DNA of 64,000 bases from Eimeria necatrix (lineage: Eukaryota; Apicomplexa; Conoidasida; Eucoccidiorida; Eimeriidae): assembly GCF_000499385.1 (NCBI RefSeq), contig NW_013654378.1, positions 27,501 to 91,500 of the forward strand, given 5' to 3'. A model generated the notes under the pieces. It saw only the letters and a list, made by a program, of their open reading frames with translations, did no database searches and was not told the DNA's origin. Position numbers and translations under genes: made by a program. Below, in pieces: positions 1-13,130 of the stretch (its first letter is position 1; each line of letters begins with the position of its first letter).

Positions 1-225
1 TATAATATTATAAAACAAATGCTTATATTTCTGTACATAACATATATGTATATATATATATATATATATATTTAATATATATAATATATATATATAATAT
101 ATATATATTATATATATAATATATATATATATATTATATAGAATATTATAAAACAAATGCTTATATTTCTTTACATAAGATATATGTATATTATATCTAT
201 TTTTGCATTTATTAATTAATCTCCT
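1..225. repeat. TA microsatellite flanked by a 50-bp direct repeat
   Basis: Almost pure (TA)n and TAATATA sequence. A block of about 50 bp containing TAAAACAAATGCTTATATTT is present at about 7-55 and again at about 144-190 with a few changes, so the TA run lies between two direct copies. No co-directional gene signal is visible here. Confidence 0.75.
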
Positions 226-311
226 TATGTTGAGGTGTTTTCGATGTTTGCGTTTGCTGCTGCTTTGCTGCTGCTGCTGCTTTGTTGCTGCTGCTGCTTT
301 GTTGCTGCTGC

Positions 312-539
312 AGCAGACACGGCAGTGGCGAGGAAGGCAGCAGGAGGGGCTTGGGGATCTCTGAAGCAGACGCGCAGCAGCAGCAGCAGCAGCAACAGCT
401 GCAGCAGCTGCAGCAGCTGCAGCAACACGAGCTGCTGCTGCTGCACGCCCAGGAGCAGCAGCAGCAGGCTCAGGCCCATCGGCTGCACCGAATAGAGCCG
501 CGGCCCCCGCCGCTGCTGCAGCAGGAGCTGCAGCAAGAT

Positions 540-576
<37 letters not shown>

Positions 577-675
577 TGGCCACCAAATATGACTTTTTAA
601 CAACTCCAGAAGGCGTCTGCTGCTTAAAGACCCCCGCCAGCACCTGCGACAGCGACAGCATCCACCCCGAGGATG

Positions 676-739
<64 letters not shown>

Positions 740-1093
740 GGGCGAGGGCAGCAGGCTACCAGCAGCAGCAGCAGAGCAGCTCCTGGCCCCAGCAAGACTA
801 AGACATCTTTCACCTTCTTGCTGGGTACTGCCCCTTCACAGTCCGGGGGCCCCCGAGGGGGCCCCCCTGAGGGGCCCCCTAAAGGGCCCCCTGGGGGCCC
901 CCCTGGAGGCCCCCTTGGAGGCCCCCCTGGGGGCCCCCCTGGGGGCCCCCGCCCAGGGGGGCCCCCTGGGGGCCCCCCGGGGGGCCCCGCTGGGGGCCCC
1001 TCGGGGGGCCCCCTTATCTCTGCCGCCAAGTAAGAAAGAGACTCTGGCTGTAGTTTTGGTTCTCTCATCTTTCGGTTTTTGTCTATTTCGAGT

Positions 1094-1151
<58 letters not shown>

Positions 1152-1836
1152 ATTTAATGTTTTTAGTCTCCTGGGGAGTTTGCTGCTGAGGCTTCTTTGC
1201 TCTGCTGCTGCTGCTTTCTACTCGTCTCTTCGCTTCTGCTTCGCGGTTGCCGCTTGCTGCTTCTTTAGTTTCTGCTGCTGCTGCTGCTGCTGCAGGTGCT
1301 GCTGCTCCTGCTGCTGCAGGTTCTGCTGCTGCTGCTGCTGCTGCTGCTATGGGATTCTGACGTGGCTGCGATTGCGGGTTTTGCTGTCATCGCTCTTACA
1401 GGTTGCGTTGCTGCTGCTGTAGACTTTGCTGCTGCTGCTGCTGCTGCTGCTGCAAGCTGTGCTGCTGCTGCAGACTGTGCTGCTGCTGCTGCTGCTGCAG
1501 GTCCTGCGGCTTCTTGTCTCTTCTCAGTCTCAGAAGACGGGGGCCCCCCCTCGGGGCCCCTAGGGTCCCCCTTGGGGGCCCCCGGGGGCCCCCTAGGGGA
1601 CTATAGGGATTCAGGAACTCTACAAAAAGAAGTAATTAATTAATTAATTAATTAATTAATTAATTAATTAATTAATTAATTAATTTTTAATTTCTTTTTG
1701 TCTCTTCTCCAGACTTAAATCCATTTAATGCATTTGCTGCAGCACTTTTGACTCAGGCCAAACAGCCCTAGCGAAAGATTAGCAGCATTGCTGCTGCTGC
1801 TGCTGCTACCGCCCCTGCTGCTGCTACCACTACTAG

Positions 1837-1880
<44 letters not shown>

Positions 1881-2189
1881 TACTGTTGGCTGCGTGAGCT
1901 GCTGGGGTGTACGTACAGCTGAGGGCCCGTGTGGGGTGTCTTGTGTCTGCTGCTGCAGCAACTTTGCTGGGGCCTCCCCAGGGCCTCCTCGCTGCTGCTG
2001 CTGTCCCCCCAGGGGCCCCCCAGCCCCTGCTGCGGGGCCCCCGGGGCCCCCGGGGCCCCGGGGGCCCCCGGGGCCCCCGGGGGGCCCCCCGGGGGCCCCC
2101 CTGATGGGGAAGAAAGTTCAACAGCATTTTGTGAGTCTCCATTATCTGCTGCGACGCGGTGTACGTACAGTCCACCGGACACGCCGTTG

Positions 2190-2221
<32 letters not shown>

Positions 2222-2880
2222 CGAAGACGCAGACAGCAGCATTTTCTCTCCCTTTTCCCCCCTAGGGGACGCAGCAGCAGAGGGGCCCCCAGACCCTTTT
2301 CCATTCTCCAAAGGGGGCCCCCAGGAGGGGGGCCCCCAAGAGGGGGGCCCCCAGGAGGGGGGCCCCCAGAAGGGGGGCCCCCAGGACGGGGGGGCCCCCG
2401 GGGGGCCCCTAGAGGGCCCCAAAGGGGCGCCTTGGGACCTGCTGCAGCAGCTGCAGCAGCTGCCTGCTGCTGCTGCTGCTGAGAGCGGCGAGGAGCCGAC
2501 GGAGACAGAAGAAAAAGCTGAAAAGGAAAAAGAAAAAAAGAAAATCAAAAAAACAAAAGGAGAGACATTTGACCCTCTTCTAGCAGATTTAGAGCTCGCG
2601 GTCCGCCACATGTGCTGGAGTTGGAGGCCCCAAGGGCCCCCGGGGGCCCCGGGGGCCCCGGGGGCCCCGGGGGCCCCAGGGGCCCCGGGGGCCCCAGGGG
2701 CCCTGGGGGCCCCGGGGGCCCCGGGGGCCCCGGGGGCCCTGGGGGCCCCGGGGGCCCCAGAGGTCTTGGGGGCCCCAGAGGTTCTGGGGGCCCCAGGGGC
2801 CCCCGCGGGAGATGGGGGGCCCCTTCAGTTTCAGCGGTGCGCGCCTGCCAGCTGTACAGACACCCCAAGACATTGCTGGA

Positions 2881-2939
<59 letters not shown>

Positions 2940-3158
2940 AGACAACTGAGCGGTTTTTTCTCCGCGCCTGCTGCTGAAGCGTGGCCAGGGGCCCCCCCCT
3001 CCCAGCCTGCTGCTGCTCCCGTGTGGGGCCCCCGTTTGCTGCTGCATGCAAAGGGGGGGGAGGGGGGCCCCCAGGGGCCCCCATTGAACTCGAAGTGGCA
3101 GAAGCAAATGTTGGCGGACTGCACATCTGCTGCAGCTGTGGGGCTTTGAAAAAAGCGG

Positions 3159-3201
<43 letters not shown>

Positions 3202-3578
3202 AGCGGCAGCGGCAGCAGCTGCAGCCGTCGCAGCAGCAGCAGCAGCAGCAGCAGCAGCCGCAGCAGCAGCAGCCGCACTGTAGCTGCAGCAACAGCAGCT
3301 GCTGCTGCAGCAGCAGCTGCTGCTGCTGCTGCTGAGAATGGGACAGGAAGAAATGAACAGCAAAGGAAAGGAAAGGTTTGTTGCCTTAGAGTTTGTGTCT
3401 CTTTTTAATCAAAGACGCAGCAGGTCTTCGTGCTGCAGCAGCAGCAGGGGCCCCTGTGGGTTCGGCAGGGACGGACAGCAAAGACTGCTGCTGCTGCTGC
3501 TGCAGCAGCAGCAGCAGCAGCAGAAGCGGCGCGGGCCGCCACAGCAGCGGCGGCGGGACTTTTTCTTTTTGTTGTCGG

Positions 3579-3622
<44 letters not shown>

Positions 3623-3760
3623 CTGCTTTAATCTCTTTAGTTATCTTCGAAAGTGGCGAGCTGATGTTTTGTTTAGTGCGCTGAGGTGTACGTACACCTG
3701 GCGCCTGCGGGCTGCGCCCCGCGAGCCCCCAGCAGCTGCCTCTGCTGCTGGCCCCACACT

Positions 3761-3797
<37 letters not shown>

Positions 3798-3883
3798 GCA
3801 GCAGCTCGGGGGCCCCCGGGGCCCCCCGCCCTCCAAAAGGAGCGGCGAAGGGAAAGAAGGCGGAGGCGAGTTGGGGTGTATAG
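312..3883 (+). CDS. Poorly resolved multi-exon gene, unknown product
   Basis: Several stretches of non-repeat, coding-like sequence lie on the + strand, separated by CTG and GGGGCCCC tracts. Candidate exons are about 312-824 (glutamine-rich, then a stretch with [12 protein letters not shown] and [10 protein letters not shown], ending at a GTACTG donor), about 2100-2600 (acidic, with [11 protein letters not shown] and [11 protein letters not shown], ending before GTCCGC), about 3300-3375 ([13 protein letters not shown], donor GTTTGT), 3421 onward ([17 protein letters not shown]) and a possible last exon ending at 3883 ([16 protein letters not shown], then stop). The 3375/3421 junction is phase-consistent; the other joins are not established. 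No family is recognised. A possible signal peptide starts at 244 but is in another frame. Treat the span as evidence of a gene, not as a model. Confidence 0.35.
838..1017. repeat. GGGGCCCC array
   Basis: About 180 bp of near-continuous GGGGGCCCCC units with small spacers. It is open in several frames and gives artificial GGPP or GAP collagen-like peptides on both strands. Similar blocks occur at 1538-1602, 2020-2102 and 2298-2430. Confidence 0.85.
1631..1686. repeat. (TTAA)n microsatellite
   Basis: About 14 copies of TTAA in a row, following the GGGGCCCC block at 1538-1602. It is non-coding. Confidence 0.85.
2621..2822. repeat. GGGGCCCC (GGGGGCCCC) array
   Basis: About 200 bp of nine-base GGGGGCCCC and GGGGCCCCA units. 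The exact nine-base period keeps all frames open and produces a GAP-GAP repeat on + and GPP/GPR repeats on -. It starts about 20 bp after the putative donor at 2601, so it is probably intronic. Confidence 0.8.
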
Positions 3884-5070
3884 ACAGGTCTGGGCGAAGG
3901 TCGTTTTTTGAAGTTTTGTGTCTTTTAAATATTTCTGAAACTCCAATTAGTCTTTTTATTCTTCTTTTCCTTTTCTTTCTTTTCCAAAACCCTAAATTAG
4001 GGTTTCTCTTTTGCTGCAGTCTTCTTCGCTTTCTCGTTTCGTGCGTGTCTTGCTGGCGGCTCTTGAGCAGCTGCTGCAGCAGCAGCTGCTGCTGCTGCGC
4101 TGCTCCCGTAGCAGCAGAAGGGGCAGCAGCAGCTGCTGCTGCTGCGCTGCTCCCCTGGCAGCAAAAGAGCAGCAGCAGGTTCTGCTGCTGCGCTGCTTCT
4201 TCGGCAGCAAAAGAGCAGCAAAAGAGCAGCAGCAGCAGCCGCTGCTGCTGCAGCAGCTGCTGCTGCAGCAGCAGCAGCTGCTGCTGCTGCGTCTCGAGCC
4301 CGTGCACTGCAGGGGTCGCGCATGCATGCGCGGGCTCGTGGGAGTGTGGGGTGGTTCGGGTGTACGTACACCTCAGCTTCGGCTTGCGTCTTTGTTTCAG
4401 CAAAGCCTCAAATTAATCTTCACTTCTTTTTCTAGAATTAAATAAAAGTGTCAGCGCCGCAACCTTTTTAAAACTCCCCACTGGACCAATGGTCCTCAGT
4501 GGTTCAATACGCTTTATGATCTTCCTGCTGCCTTTTGCTGCTGCAGCGTCTGCTGCTGCGTTTTGCTGCTGCTGCGTCTGCTGCTGCGTTTTGCTGCTGC
4601 TGCGTCTGCTGCTGCGTTTTGCTGCTGCTGCGTCTGCTGCTGCTGCTGCGCCTCCTGCTGCTACTGCATCGCTTGCTGCTCCTGCGTCCTCTGCTGCGTG
4701 TCCGGGTGCTGCTGCGCCTGCTGCTGCTGCTGCTGTGTCTCTGTGTCTTAGCTGCTGCTGCTGCTGCTTCTTGCTGCTGAAGAGTAGTTCCTAAACAGTT
4801 CTTTTCTAATCAGCTTTCTGCAGCAGCAATGCGGTCCTTGCTGCCAGCACGCAGTGTACGTACACCTCAGAAAGTAGATACAAGACGCTTCAGGTGTACA
4901 TACACCCCAGCAACTAGGGGCCCCTGGGGGCCCCCCTTGGGGCCCCTTTGGGGCCCCTTTGGGGCCCCTTTGGGGCCCCTTTGGGGCCCCTTTTGGGCCC
5001 CTTGGGTCTAATTTAGCTTCGCCTCACTAAGGCAGTTTCGTCTAGAAGAGTCTAAAAGCAGCAGTTTGGC

Positions 5071-5105
<35 letters not shown>

Positions 5106-5390
5106 TAAATGTTCTTTTAATTTACTTTGTTGCCGCGTTCCTGCGGTCCGCGCATCTCTTTCGCAGCTGCTGCTGCAGTTGCTGCAGCAACTGCAGCAAC
5201 TGCAGCAGCAGCAGCAGCAGCAGCAACTGCAGCACGGGTACCAGCTACAGATATTTCTTTCTGAACTTTTATTTCCTCAAATAAACACTAAAAGATCCAA
5301 AGATCTGGGGGCCCCCAGCTTGTCTTTGTGGGGCCCCCCTCAGCAGCAGCAAATAACTGCAGCAACAACAGCAGCAGCAAACGAGTAAAT
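3884..5390. other. Repeat-rich spacer
   Basis: No gene can be supported here. It holds mixed CTG/CAG blocks (4060-4300, 4525-4780, 5070-5103, 5165-5225), palindromes at 4360-4371, 4854-4865 and a GTGTACATACAC variant at 4894-4905, and a TTTGGGGCCCC array at 4916-5010. Non-repeat stretches carry stops in all frames or read as cysteine/leucine repeats. Confidence 0.6.
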
Positions 5391-5675
5391 ATGAACAAGA
5401 CTACTAAGCCCTGCTGGCTAACGCCGGAGCAGCCCTGCAGCAGCAGCAAGCAGCAGACAAGCTGCTGCAGCTGCTGCAGCTGCTGCAGCTGCTGCTCTGC
5501 AGCAGCAGCAGCAGCAGCAGCAGCAGGAAAGAGAGAGGCGACACAGCCACAGGGCTGTGGAAAACGGCGAAAAGCCCCGCAGCTGTTTCGGGGAGCTGCA
5601 GCGGCGCTGCAGGAGGAGTTGAAAAGCGGCGAGCGGTGGAAAAGGGGGAAAGTTGAGGGCAAATGGAGAAAATAA
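5391..5675 (+). CDS. Small hypothetical ORF
   Basis: An ATG-initiated frame of 94 residues. It starts MNKTTKPCWLTPEQPC, passes through cysteine/serine and alanine repeats made by CTG/CAG tracts, and ends in a basic segment (GKRRKAPQLFRG ... EGKWRK). The basic tail is not repeat-derived, which is the only reason to list it. It could be the last exon of a larger gene. No family is recognised. Confidence 0.25.
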   Translation: MNKTTKPCWLTPEQPCSSSKQQTSCCSCCSCCSCCSAAAAAAAAAGKREATQPQGCGKRRKAPQLFRGAAAALQEELKSGERWKRGKVEGKWRK

Positions 5676-6612
5676 AAAGCAATTAAAAGAATTATAATTC
5701 AAAATTAGTCCAAAAAGTCCGAAAAAAGTGCTCAATCTCGCTCCGGCGAGACACCAACTGGCCGGCGGGCAGCTCCCCTACGCCGCCGCGCGGCAGACGG
5801 GGCGTTATTTTGGGGCGTTTTTCGCGGCTCTTTGGGGCCTTAAAAGGAGAAATAAAGTTTGAAAATAAAAAAGAAGAAATAAAAATTGAATTAAAAGAAA
5901 AAGGGGGGAAAACGCGGGCGAAAAGGCGAGCCGCGGCGTCGCGGTCTCGGCAGGCTGCGCCGCGCCTGGTCCACTGGTGCACACAGCTGCTGGGATTTCT
6001 GCTGGTTCTTTCTCCCGCTAAAAGTCCTTTTCGAAATATAAATGCCATTAAATTGATTTTGGCAGTTGTGAAAAAGGGGTTTGGTGCGAATTGCAGTGTC
6101 TACACACCTCGATTCACGGCGGTCCGTGCTTCCGGAGCTGGCCGCGAGTCTCGGGGCTTCGCGGCTCTCTCTGCGCCGAATATTCGTTTTATTTTGGGTT
6201 TTTCCTTTTGCATTTGCATTAAAAAGAAGAATAAGCTCGGAAATTCCGGAGAAGGGGCTCCGTGAGCGGGTGCAGGCTGCGAGTTGAACTGCGGGTGCCC
6301 GGGCACTTCCGCAGCTCCCCCACCGCGGAAAGCTGCCGCAAAACCCGAAATCCTCTTCACTTTTCGCCTTTAATAGCTTTTTTGGCTTCTTTGGCGGCCA
6401 GTTGGAGGCCCGAAAGTGCCGGATCGCGCAGTTTTCGGCGGAGTGGACTGCTGGTTCGGGGGGTCTGGAGGTGATCTGCTGCGCGTCGAGGCCTCGAGAG
6501 CCGCTCTTTTCGCAGCAGGTGCCTTCGCAGAGCTCGCCTTCACTTTTCTTTTCTTTTTAATTCCAAAAGGAGCTCGAGACGAGCCGTTTTCCCCGAGGAT
6601 TCCTGCTGCAGC

Positions 6613-6643
<31 letters not shown>

Positions 6644-6763
6644 ACTTGCACACGGTGGGCCGCTGGCGTCGCAGGCTTTCCGGCGCCCCCCGCTCTCCAG
6701 AGTTGTTTCCGAAGAAGTTTTTTCGCTTTTTGTTTTCTTTTCAGTGCCTTTTTTGCTGCAGCA
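5676..6763. other. GC-mixed spacer upstream of the coiled-coil gene
   Basis: Mixed sequence without long CAG tracts except at 6617-6641. The frame of the following gene stays open back to 6416, but the first methionine with a good signal peptide is at 6764, so this stretch is more likely promoter and 5' UTR. No promoter motif is recognised. Confidence 0.45.
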
Positions 6764-7171
6764 ATGCACACTTTGCTGCGGAGTCGCCCCGGCAGCAGCA
6801 GCAGCAGCAGCTGCTGCTTTTTTGCCTTTCTTTGCTGTGTCTTGCTGCTGTCTAGACAGCTCGCGGGGGCCTCAGACATCTCCCCCCCTGTGGAATTAAC
6901 AGCAGCAGAAACTGTGGCGCCGCTGCAGCAGGGCGCAGAGGGTCCCGCAGCAGCAGCAGCAGCAGCAGCGGAGGACCTCCCTGCAGCGGCGGGGGGGGCG
7001 GAGGAGGCTGAAGCAGCAGCAGCAGCAGCAGCTGCTGCTGCTGCTGCTGAAGGGGAGCCGGGGGGCAGCGCGGGAGGCCCTGCTGCAGCAGGAAGCCTCC
7101 TGGGGGCAGCTCTTGCTGCTCGTCGGTGGCGGGCGTTGGGAAGCAGGAAGCAGCTGCTGGGGGTGAGTCTG

Positions 7172-7209
<38 letters not shown>

Positions 7210-8022
7210 CCTGTGGGGCCTGCGGGTGCGGGCAGCAGCGCGGCGGCGGGGCGAGAAGGTGCAGCAGCTGCTGCTGCTGCGGCCGTATGTGGAGAAGCTG
7301 GGGGAGTTGTTGGGGGAGGAAGCAGCAGATTTGGTGCTGCAGTTCCCGCTGCAGCTGGAGGAAGCAGCAGCAGCGCAGCAGCAGCTGGAGGAGGCGCGGA
7401 GCCCGCTGCAGCAGCAGCGGCTGCTGCAGGTGGTGGACGGGCGCGTGGAGCCGCTGCTGCAGCTGCTGCAGCAGCTGCAGCAGGAAGCAGCAAAGGAAGC
7501 AGCAGCACTGACGGAAGTTTCTCCCCTAGATGTGGAAACTTGGGAAGCAATAGTGCAGCGGCCGCTGCGGCAAGCAGCAGCAGCAGACGTGGCAGGGGGT
7601 TGTGGGGTGCTGCTGCAGCAGGTGCAGCAGCAGCACGCTGCGCGGCGCAGCAGCCTGGCAGCAGCAGCAGCGGCGCTGCAGGCGCTGCCGCAGGCGCGGG
7701 AAGCCGCAGCAGCGGGCGCGCTGCAGCAGCTGCTGCAGCAGCTGCTGCAGCAGCAGCTGCTGCTGCAGTTCCACGCAGAAGAAGCAGAACAGCTGCAGGA
7801 CTTGTGGGGCAGCGGCCTTGTGCTTGCGGAAGCTGTAGTGCGGGAAAGGTCTGCGGGGAACCTTGGGGTGTACGTACAGCAGCTGCAGGGAGAACTCGAT
7901 TTGCTGCAGGCTTTTTGCTTCCTTGTTGCTGATGGAATGGAAGCAGCATCTCCTCAAGGAAGAAGAACTTTGCAAAGAATTCTTGCGAAAAAAGAAGCAG
8001 TTTTCGCGAAGTTCGCGCTGCT

Positions 8023-8061
<39 letters not shown>

Positions 8062-8934
8062 GGACACTGCTGCAGTCGTTGCTGCTGACGCGGAAGCTGC
8101 TGCTCTCGCCAAGGAAGTCTGGGCTGCTGCTGAGGGCTGTTTGGCGGAAGTGAAGGCAGCAGAGTTGCTGCTGAGTTCGCGGGAAGCAGCGCAGCAGCAG
8201 GCAGTGCAGCAGCTGCAGCAGCGCGCAGCAGCAGCAGCAGCGCTGCTGCAGCAGGCGCAGCAAGACCTCGAAGCTGCTGCGCAGCGCATGCAAAAGGAAT
8301 TCACAGGCCTCGTGCTGCTGCTGCCAGAGACAGTGGAAAACATCTCCGGAGAAAAGATTGCAATGCAAGTCCTGGGGGAACTCCAGGACTTGCAAGTTTT
8401 TTTGGAAAAAGTTTCCGAAGTTACTTTAAAAGAATCCCAAACTCTAAATAAAACTAAGTCTTTTCCTTTTGCATGCAGACTGGCTCGTGGGGTGTTTCAG
8501 GGGGCAGCGCGGGGTGTCAAGACACTCGCGGGAGCTGCTTCTTTGAAGGGCAGATTTGTTCTTTACCATTTAATAGAGTCCGACATAGCTCAGAGTGCAG
8601 ACGCGCTGGCCCACGCGCAGCAGCAGCTGCTGCTGCTGCAGCAGCAGCAGCAGCGGCTGCAGCAGCAGCTGCAGCAGCAGGGCGCGGGGCGGGGCGCGCG
8701 CGAACCCGCGGAGCTGCTGCAGCAGCAGCAGCAGCTGCAGCAGGTCGTGCAGCAGCTGCAGCAGCTGCTGCAGCAAGCCAGGGAGGCACAAACTGCAGCA
8801 AGCAGCGCCACCAGGCTGCAGGAGTTTGCAGAAGCAGGAACTCTAATGCACCAAGCAGCAGCAGACGTGCAGCTGCTGCTGCTGCAGCACAAAGTCCAGG
8901 AGGAGATCAGCGGCCAGGCCGAGGAAGAAGAGGC

Positions 8935-8974
<40 letters not shown>

Positions 8975-9227
8975 GACGAGGAGCAAATGCTCAAGTTCAG
9001 TGACATTGAGCCCATCATCACTCCCGAGTTCGTCCAGGGATTAGTCCGCAGGCAGCAGGAGAAGAACTTCATCGAGCAGCAGCAGCGCAGGGAGCAGCAG
9101 CAGCAGCAGCAGCAGGAAGAAGATGAAATTGACTTGAAACTTGAAGATGCATTTTCTAGTGAAGAGGATGAAGATGAAGAAGAAGAAGAAGAAGAAGACT
9201 CCGACGAAGAAACCAGAACCTCCATAT

Positions 9228-9229
<2 letters not shown>
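6764..9229 (+). CDS. Secreted or membrane-anchored coiled-coil protein, unknown function
   Basis: An intronless frame of 821 residues. The start at 6764 is chosen because it gives a signal peptide: after MHTLLRSR and a serine/cysteine run comes CCFFAFLCCVLLL and a plausible cleavage near AGAS. The open frame also reaches 6416 without such a signal. A second hydrophobic segment (LLGVSLLAAAA...GLWGL) lies near residue 150 and could be a membrane anchor. Most of the rest is Leu/Gln/Glu/Ala heptad-like coiled coil broken by CAG-derived poly-Q and poly-A. The C-terminus is strongly acidic (FSSEEDEDEEEE, then DSDEETRTSI). A GTGTACGTACAG palindrome at 7868-7879 is read as GVYVQ inside the coding frame. 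A possible 60-nt intron (GTTACT...GCATGCAG near 8420-8480) need not be spliced, because the frame stays open. No family is recognised; a secretory-pathway or parasite-surface role is inferred only from the signal peptide. Confidence 0.6.
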
Positions 9230-9273
<44 letters not shown>

Positions 9274-9299
9274 GGAGCAGAAGTGCCAGCAGTAGCAGT

Positions 9300-9347
<48 letters not shown>

Positions 9348-9473
9348 GGCTGCTGAAGTTTGGAGCCAGAGTAGGGAGGGTGTAAATGAGTTTCGGGTTT
9401 ATAGACAGACAGCGTAGGAAGGTCTTAATTTGTTGGATGGGAGGTGTCTGTACACCGCAGCGCAGAGTGCAGA

Positions 9474-9526
<53 letters not shown>

Positions 9527-9790
9527 CAGCAGCGGCAGAAGCTGCGGCTGCCTCACGCGCTGCAGCGAATGCAGCGAATGGAGCTACTCGCAGCCGCAGC
9601 AGCCGCAGCTGCGGCGGCTGCTGCAGCTGCTACTACTGCTGCAGCTGCGGCTGCAGCAGCAGCAGCAGCAGCTGCGGCGACAGCAGCAGCGGCAGCAGCT
9701 GCGGCGACAGCAGCAGCAGCAGCTGCTGCGGCGACAGCAGCAGCAAACGAAAGCGTCAGGATCTTTAGTAGCAAAAAGAACGAAAATTAA
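9230..9790. repeat. CAG and GCAGCGGC tracts downstream of the coiled-coil gene
   Basis: CAG runs at 9230-9350, 9477-9522 and about 9585-9750, with short degenerate units of the form GCGACAGCAGCAGC repeated at the end. Frames are open only because of the repeat. A palindrome variant, GTGTCTGTACAC, lies near 9445. Confidence 0.7.
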
Positions 9791-9844
9791 AAGGCGAAGT
9801 GCGGAGACAATCTGCTCTGTTGGCCAGAAAAAGTGTACAGAGAA

Positions 9845-10886
9845 AGCCGTTTTATATATATTTATATAATATATATAAATATATATCTATATATTTAATT
9901 AAAAATATATTAAATATATATTTAATAAATATATTAAATATATATTTATATGTCCGGCGAGCGGAACGCATGCAGCGGGCGAGGTGTACGTACACCCCGC
10001 TGCATGCGCTGCGCACGGCCGCGGTGTCTGTACACTCCAGATCCGTTTTGAATGAGCTGCAGATAAAAGCACTGTTCATAAATGCATTAATGCATTTAAA
10101 ATGGATCTTTTCTTCTTTGTTGGACTTTTTGCAAATATCCTTTCCCTGGACTTTCTTTTTAGTCGGGGAAAAGCCGAAAAGTGCCTTTTAGGAGCCTCTC
10201 AGCGCGCGGCTGCACTTCGCATGCAAAAAGTGTGAAGTGTCTGTTTAAAAATGAACAAATATGTTTATTTATCTGCATTTATCTCGAAAATGTTCAAAAA
10301 TATACTTTTTAATTCCTATTTATGTAAATCTGTCTGCACTTCTGCGTCTGTAAGTGTGCGTGGGATATCTGCATTCATGCATTCGGGTGTACGTACAGCG
10401 CACTGCTGGTAATGTGAACTGCCCCTCCGCACTTTTTGGAAATTTTTGGACTCAGAAAATAAAACAAATAAAATAAAATGCGAATTTAAATAGTAATAAT
10501 GCATGCGGGCAAAGCTGGGGGCTTGTGCATGCAAGGAAAAGCCAGAAAAATGTCCCGCGCATGCAAATCCGTGAATATAATCCAAAAGATAAAACAAATA
10601 AAAATAAGTAAAACAAATCAATTAAATGGCACTTTCCTTTTGTTTTTGTTTTGTTTGTTTCTGCGGAATGGCAGAGAGAGGCGCGCAGTGAGGTGTACGT
10701 ACACCCCAGAGTTCGAACTGGCTGTCTTTGTTTACGCAGTTCTTTCTCTTGTTGCTGCTGCAGACAAAAGTGCTTTTCTTTTCTTTAATCTGAAACCATT
10801 GAAGCACCTTTATTCTCTGTCTCTGTCTTGCTTGATGATGTGTTTAATTATATATATATGTATATATATATATATATATACCTATA

Positions 10887-10926
<40 letters not shown>

Positions 10927-13130
10927 GGTATATATATATAGGTATATATATATAGGTATATATATATATAGCTATATATATATAGTATATATATATATAT
11001 GCATATATATATATGCATATATATAAATATATATATGTATATATATATATATATATGTATATGTGTATATGCATGTATACAATATGTATACCTATATGTA
11101 TATGTGTGAACATGTATACATGTACAAATATGTGTGTGCATATGCGTGCATGTATCCATATATATATAATATATATATGTACATATATAAATGTATATGT
11201 ATGTATGTATGTTATATTTCTAAATATATGTATGTATATTTATATATATATATATACGCATTTATATATTTGTGAATATTTATGCGTATAGATATATATA
11301 TATATATAATACATATATATATATATATGTATATATATGGATACATATGCACATATATGTATATGTATATATATGCATATATATATCTATATATATTTGT
11401 GTGTATAATGTGTGCATTATGTATATGTATTGATGGCGGAATGCAATAAGAAAAGATATTAACTGATTTATATTTATTTATTTATTTATTTGGATTTGTA
11501 AAATGTGCCTTTGCATGCAAATGGCCGGCAGTTTCTTTGTGAGTTTGAGGTGTATGTACACCTCAGCGCCGAACGCGGAGGCGCCTTTCGGGTGTACGTA
11601 CACTTGAATTGAAGAGTGCATTCTAGGCAAAAGTGCCCTCTAAAGGAAACTAATAAAGAAGCTCGAAATAAATAAATTAAATGCAAATTATTTTCTTTGA
11701 GAGGCTTTTTAGAAGAGCCTTTAAAGGGCATTTTCTGCAAATGCGGGGTGTATGTACACTGGAAGTTCGCTTAAATGCTTCATGCTTTATTTGTTTGTTG
11801 TCTTCTTTTATTTATGCTTATTATATATTTTCTTTTTGAATATTTTGCTATTTATCGTCCTTAACATTATATTCATTTATTTGTGTTTATTTGTTTCGAA
11901 CGTGTTGTTTATTTATTTGCATTATATGTTGCATGCATTTATATATATTTGCATGCATCATATTGTGGGTTATATTATGTGATTTATATGTATTTGCATG
12001 CATTCTATATTTATGTGTGTAATAGCATTATCTATATTATATATATATGTATATATATATATATATAATATATATATATATTGTATGTGTTTGTGTGTAT
12101 TGTGCTTTGTGTGTGTTTATATTTATGTCTTACCCATTATATGTATTTATATATATTGCATGTATATATGTGTGTTCAATTTTAGATAATATTATATATA
12201 TATTATCTAATATATACATACATATATTATGTATATACCACATATATCTCATATATATTTATATATATATATATATACATATATATATGAGGTATATGTA
12301 TGTATATATATTTATATGTGTATATATAATATACATATATGTGAATGTGGCGCATTCTTTGGAATTTTTTTGAGTTCTTTTTTAATGAAAAAGTGCATTT
12401 AATGTTTAATTTTAAAGTGCTTTTTAAAGATGAAGTGCATTTGATGTTCAGTGGACTTGTGCAGAATGTCTTAAGTGAAAAAATGGGCTTTCGGTGAAGT
12501 GCTCAGGCGAAGCGTTCGGGTGTACGTACACCTGGGGCGGAGTGCATGCGTTCGGGTGTACGTACACTTGAGACAAGTGGTGTTGTGCATGCAAAAGTGG
12601 AGTTATTTGTGGTAGATTAGTAATGCTTTTTATGGAAATAAGTGCAATTAAGTGGTTGTTTATATTTATAATTGCATTTAGAGTTTGCATTTCCAAATAA
12701 TTTATTTCCAAGTCCATTTATTGCATGCAGCTGCCTCTCTAGTTTTGTTATGGCGCGGCAGTGAGTTAAGTGCTTTTTGGAAGTCTTTGGTTTTATTCTT
12801 TTTATTCTTTTCATTCTTTTTGTTCTTTTTATTCTTTTTTCCCTTCATTCTGTTTATTCTTTTTATCCTTTTTGTTCTTTTTAGTCTTTTTATTCTTTTA
12901 TTCTTTCAGTCTTTTTGTTCTTTTTGCCTTTTGCTCCTGTGTCTTCGCGAGCTTCTTTTGAGGATTTCCTCTTTTTAATTGGACGAGTTTATTTATTTCT
13001 TTATTTCTTTTATTCTTTATTTCTTTATTTCTTTTATTCCATTTATTTATATTTGCGATTAGTTTTCTCTGAGGCTTATTAATTATTACTTCTGATATCT
13101 TCATTATTTATTTATCCTTTTAGCTTCCCA
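9845..13130. other. AT-microsatellite desert with palindromes
   Basis: Long TATA/TATG microsatellites (about 9848-9950, 10850-11420 and 12030-12340) and a pyrimidine-rich TTTTTATTCTT tract (about 12780-13060). Long open frames here encode only Tyr-Ile or Phe-Leu repeats and are artefacts. Exact GTGTACGTACAC copies lie at 9984, 10693, 11592, 12520 and 12556, a GTGTACGTACAG copy at 10387, and TATGTACAC variants at 11550 and 11748. TGCATGC words are frequent around 10500-10570 and 11930-12000. No gene is supported. Confidence 0.7.

Noticed and set aside
2612..2977. Collagen-like GPP/GAP proteins here and at 31.6, 33.6, 47.8, 49.1 and 52.2 kb
   Set aside because: GGGGCCCC arrays keep every frame open on both strands; collagen-like peptides appear in competing frames at once.
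10844..11420. Tyr/Ile-rich frames on both strands
   Set aside because: Translation of TA/TG microsatellites; no non-repeat coding sequence.
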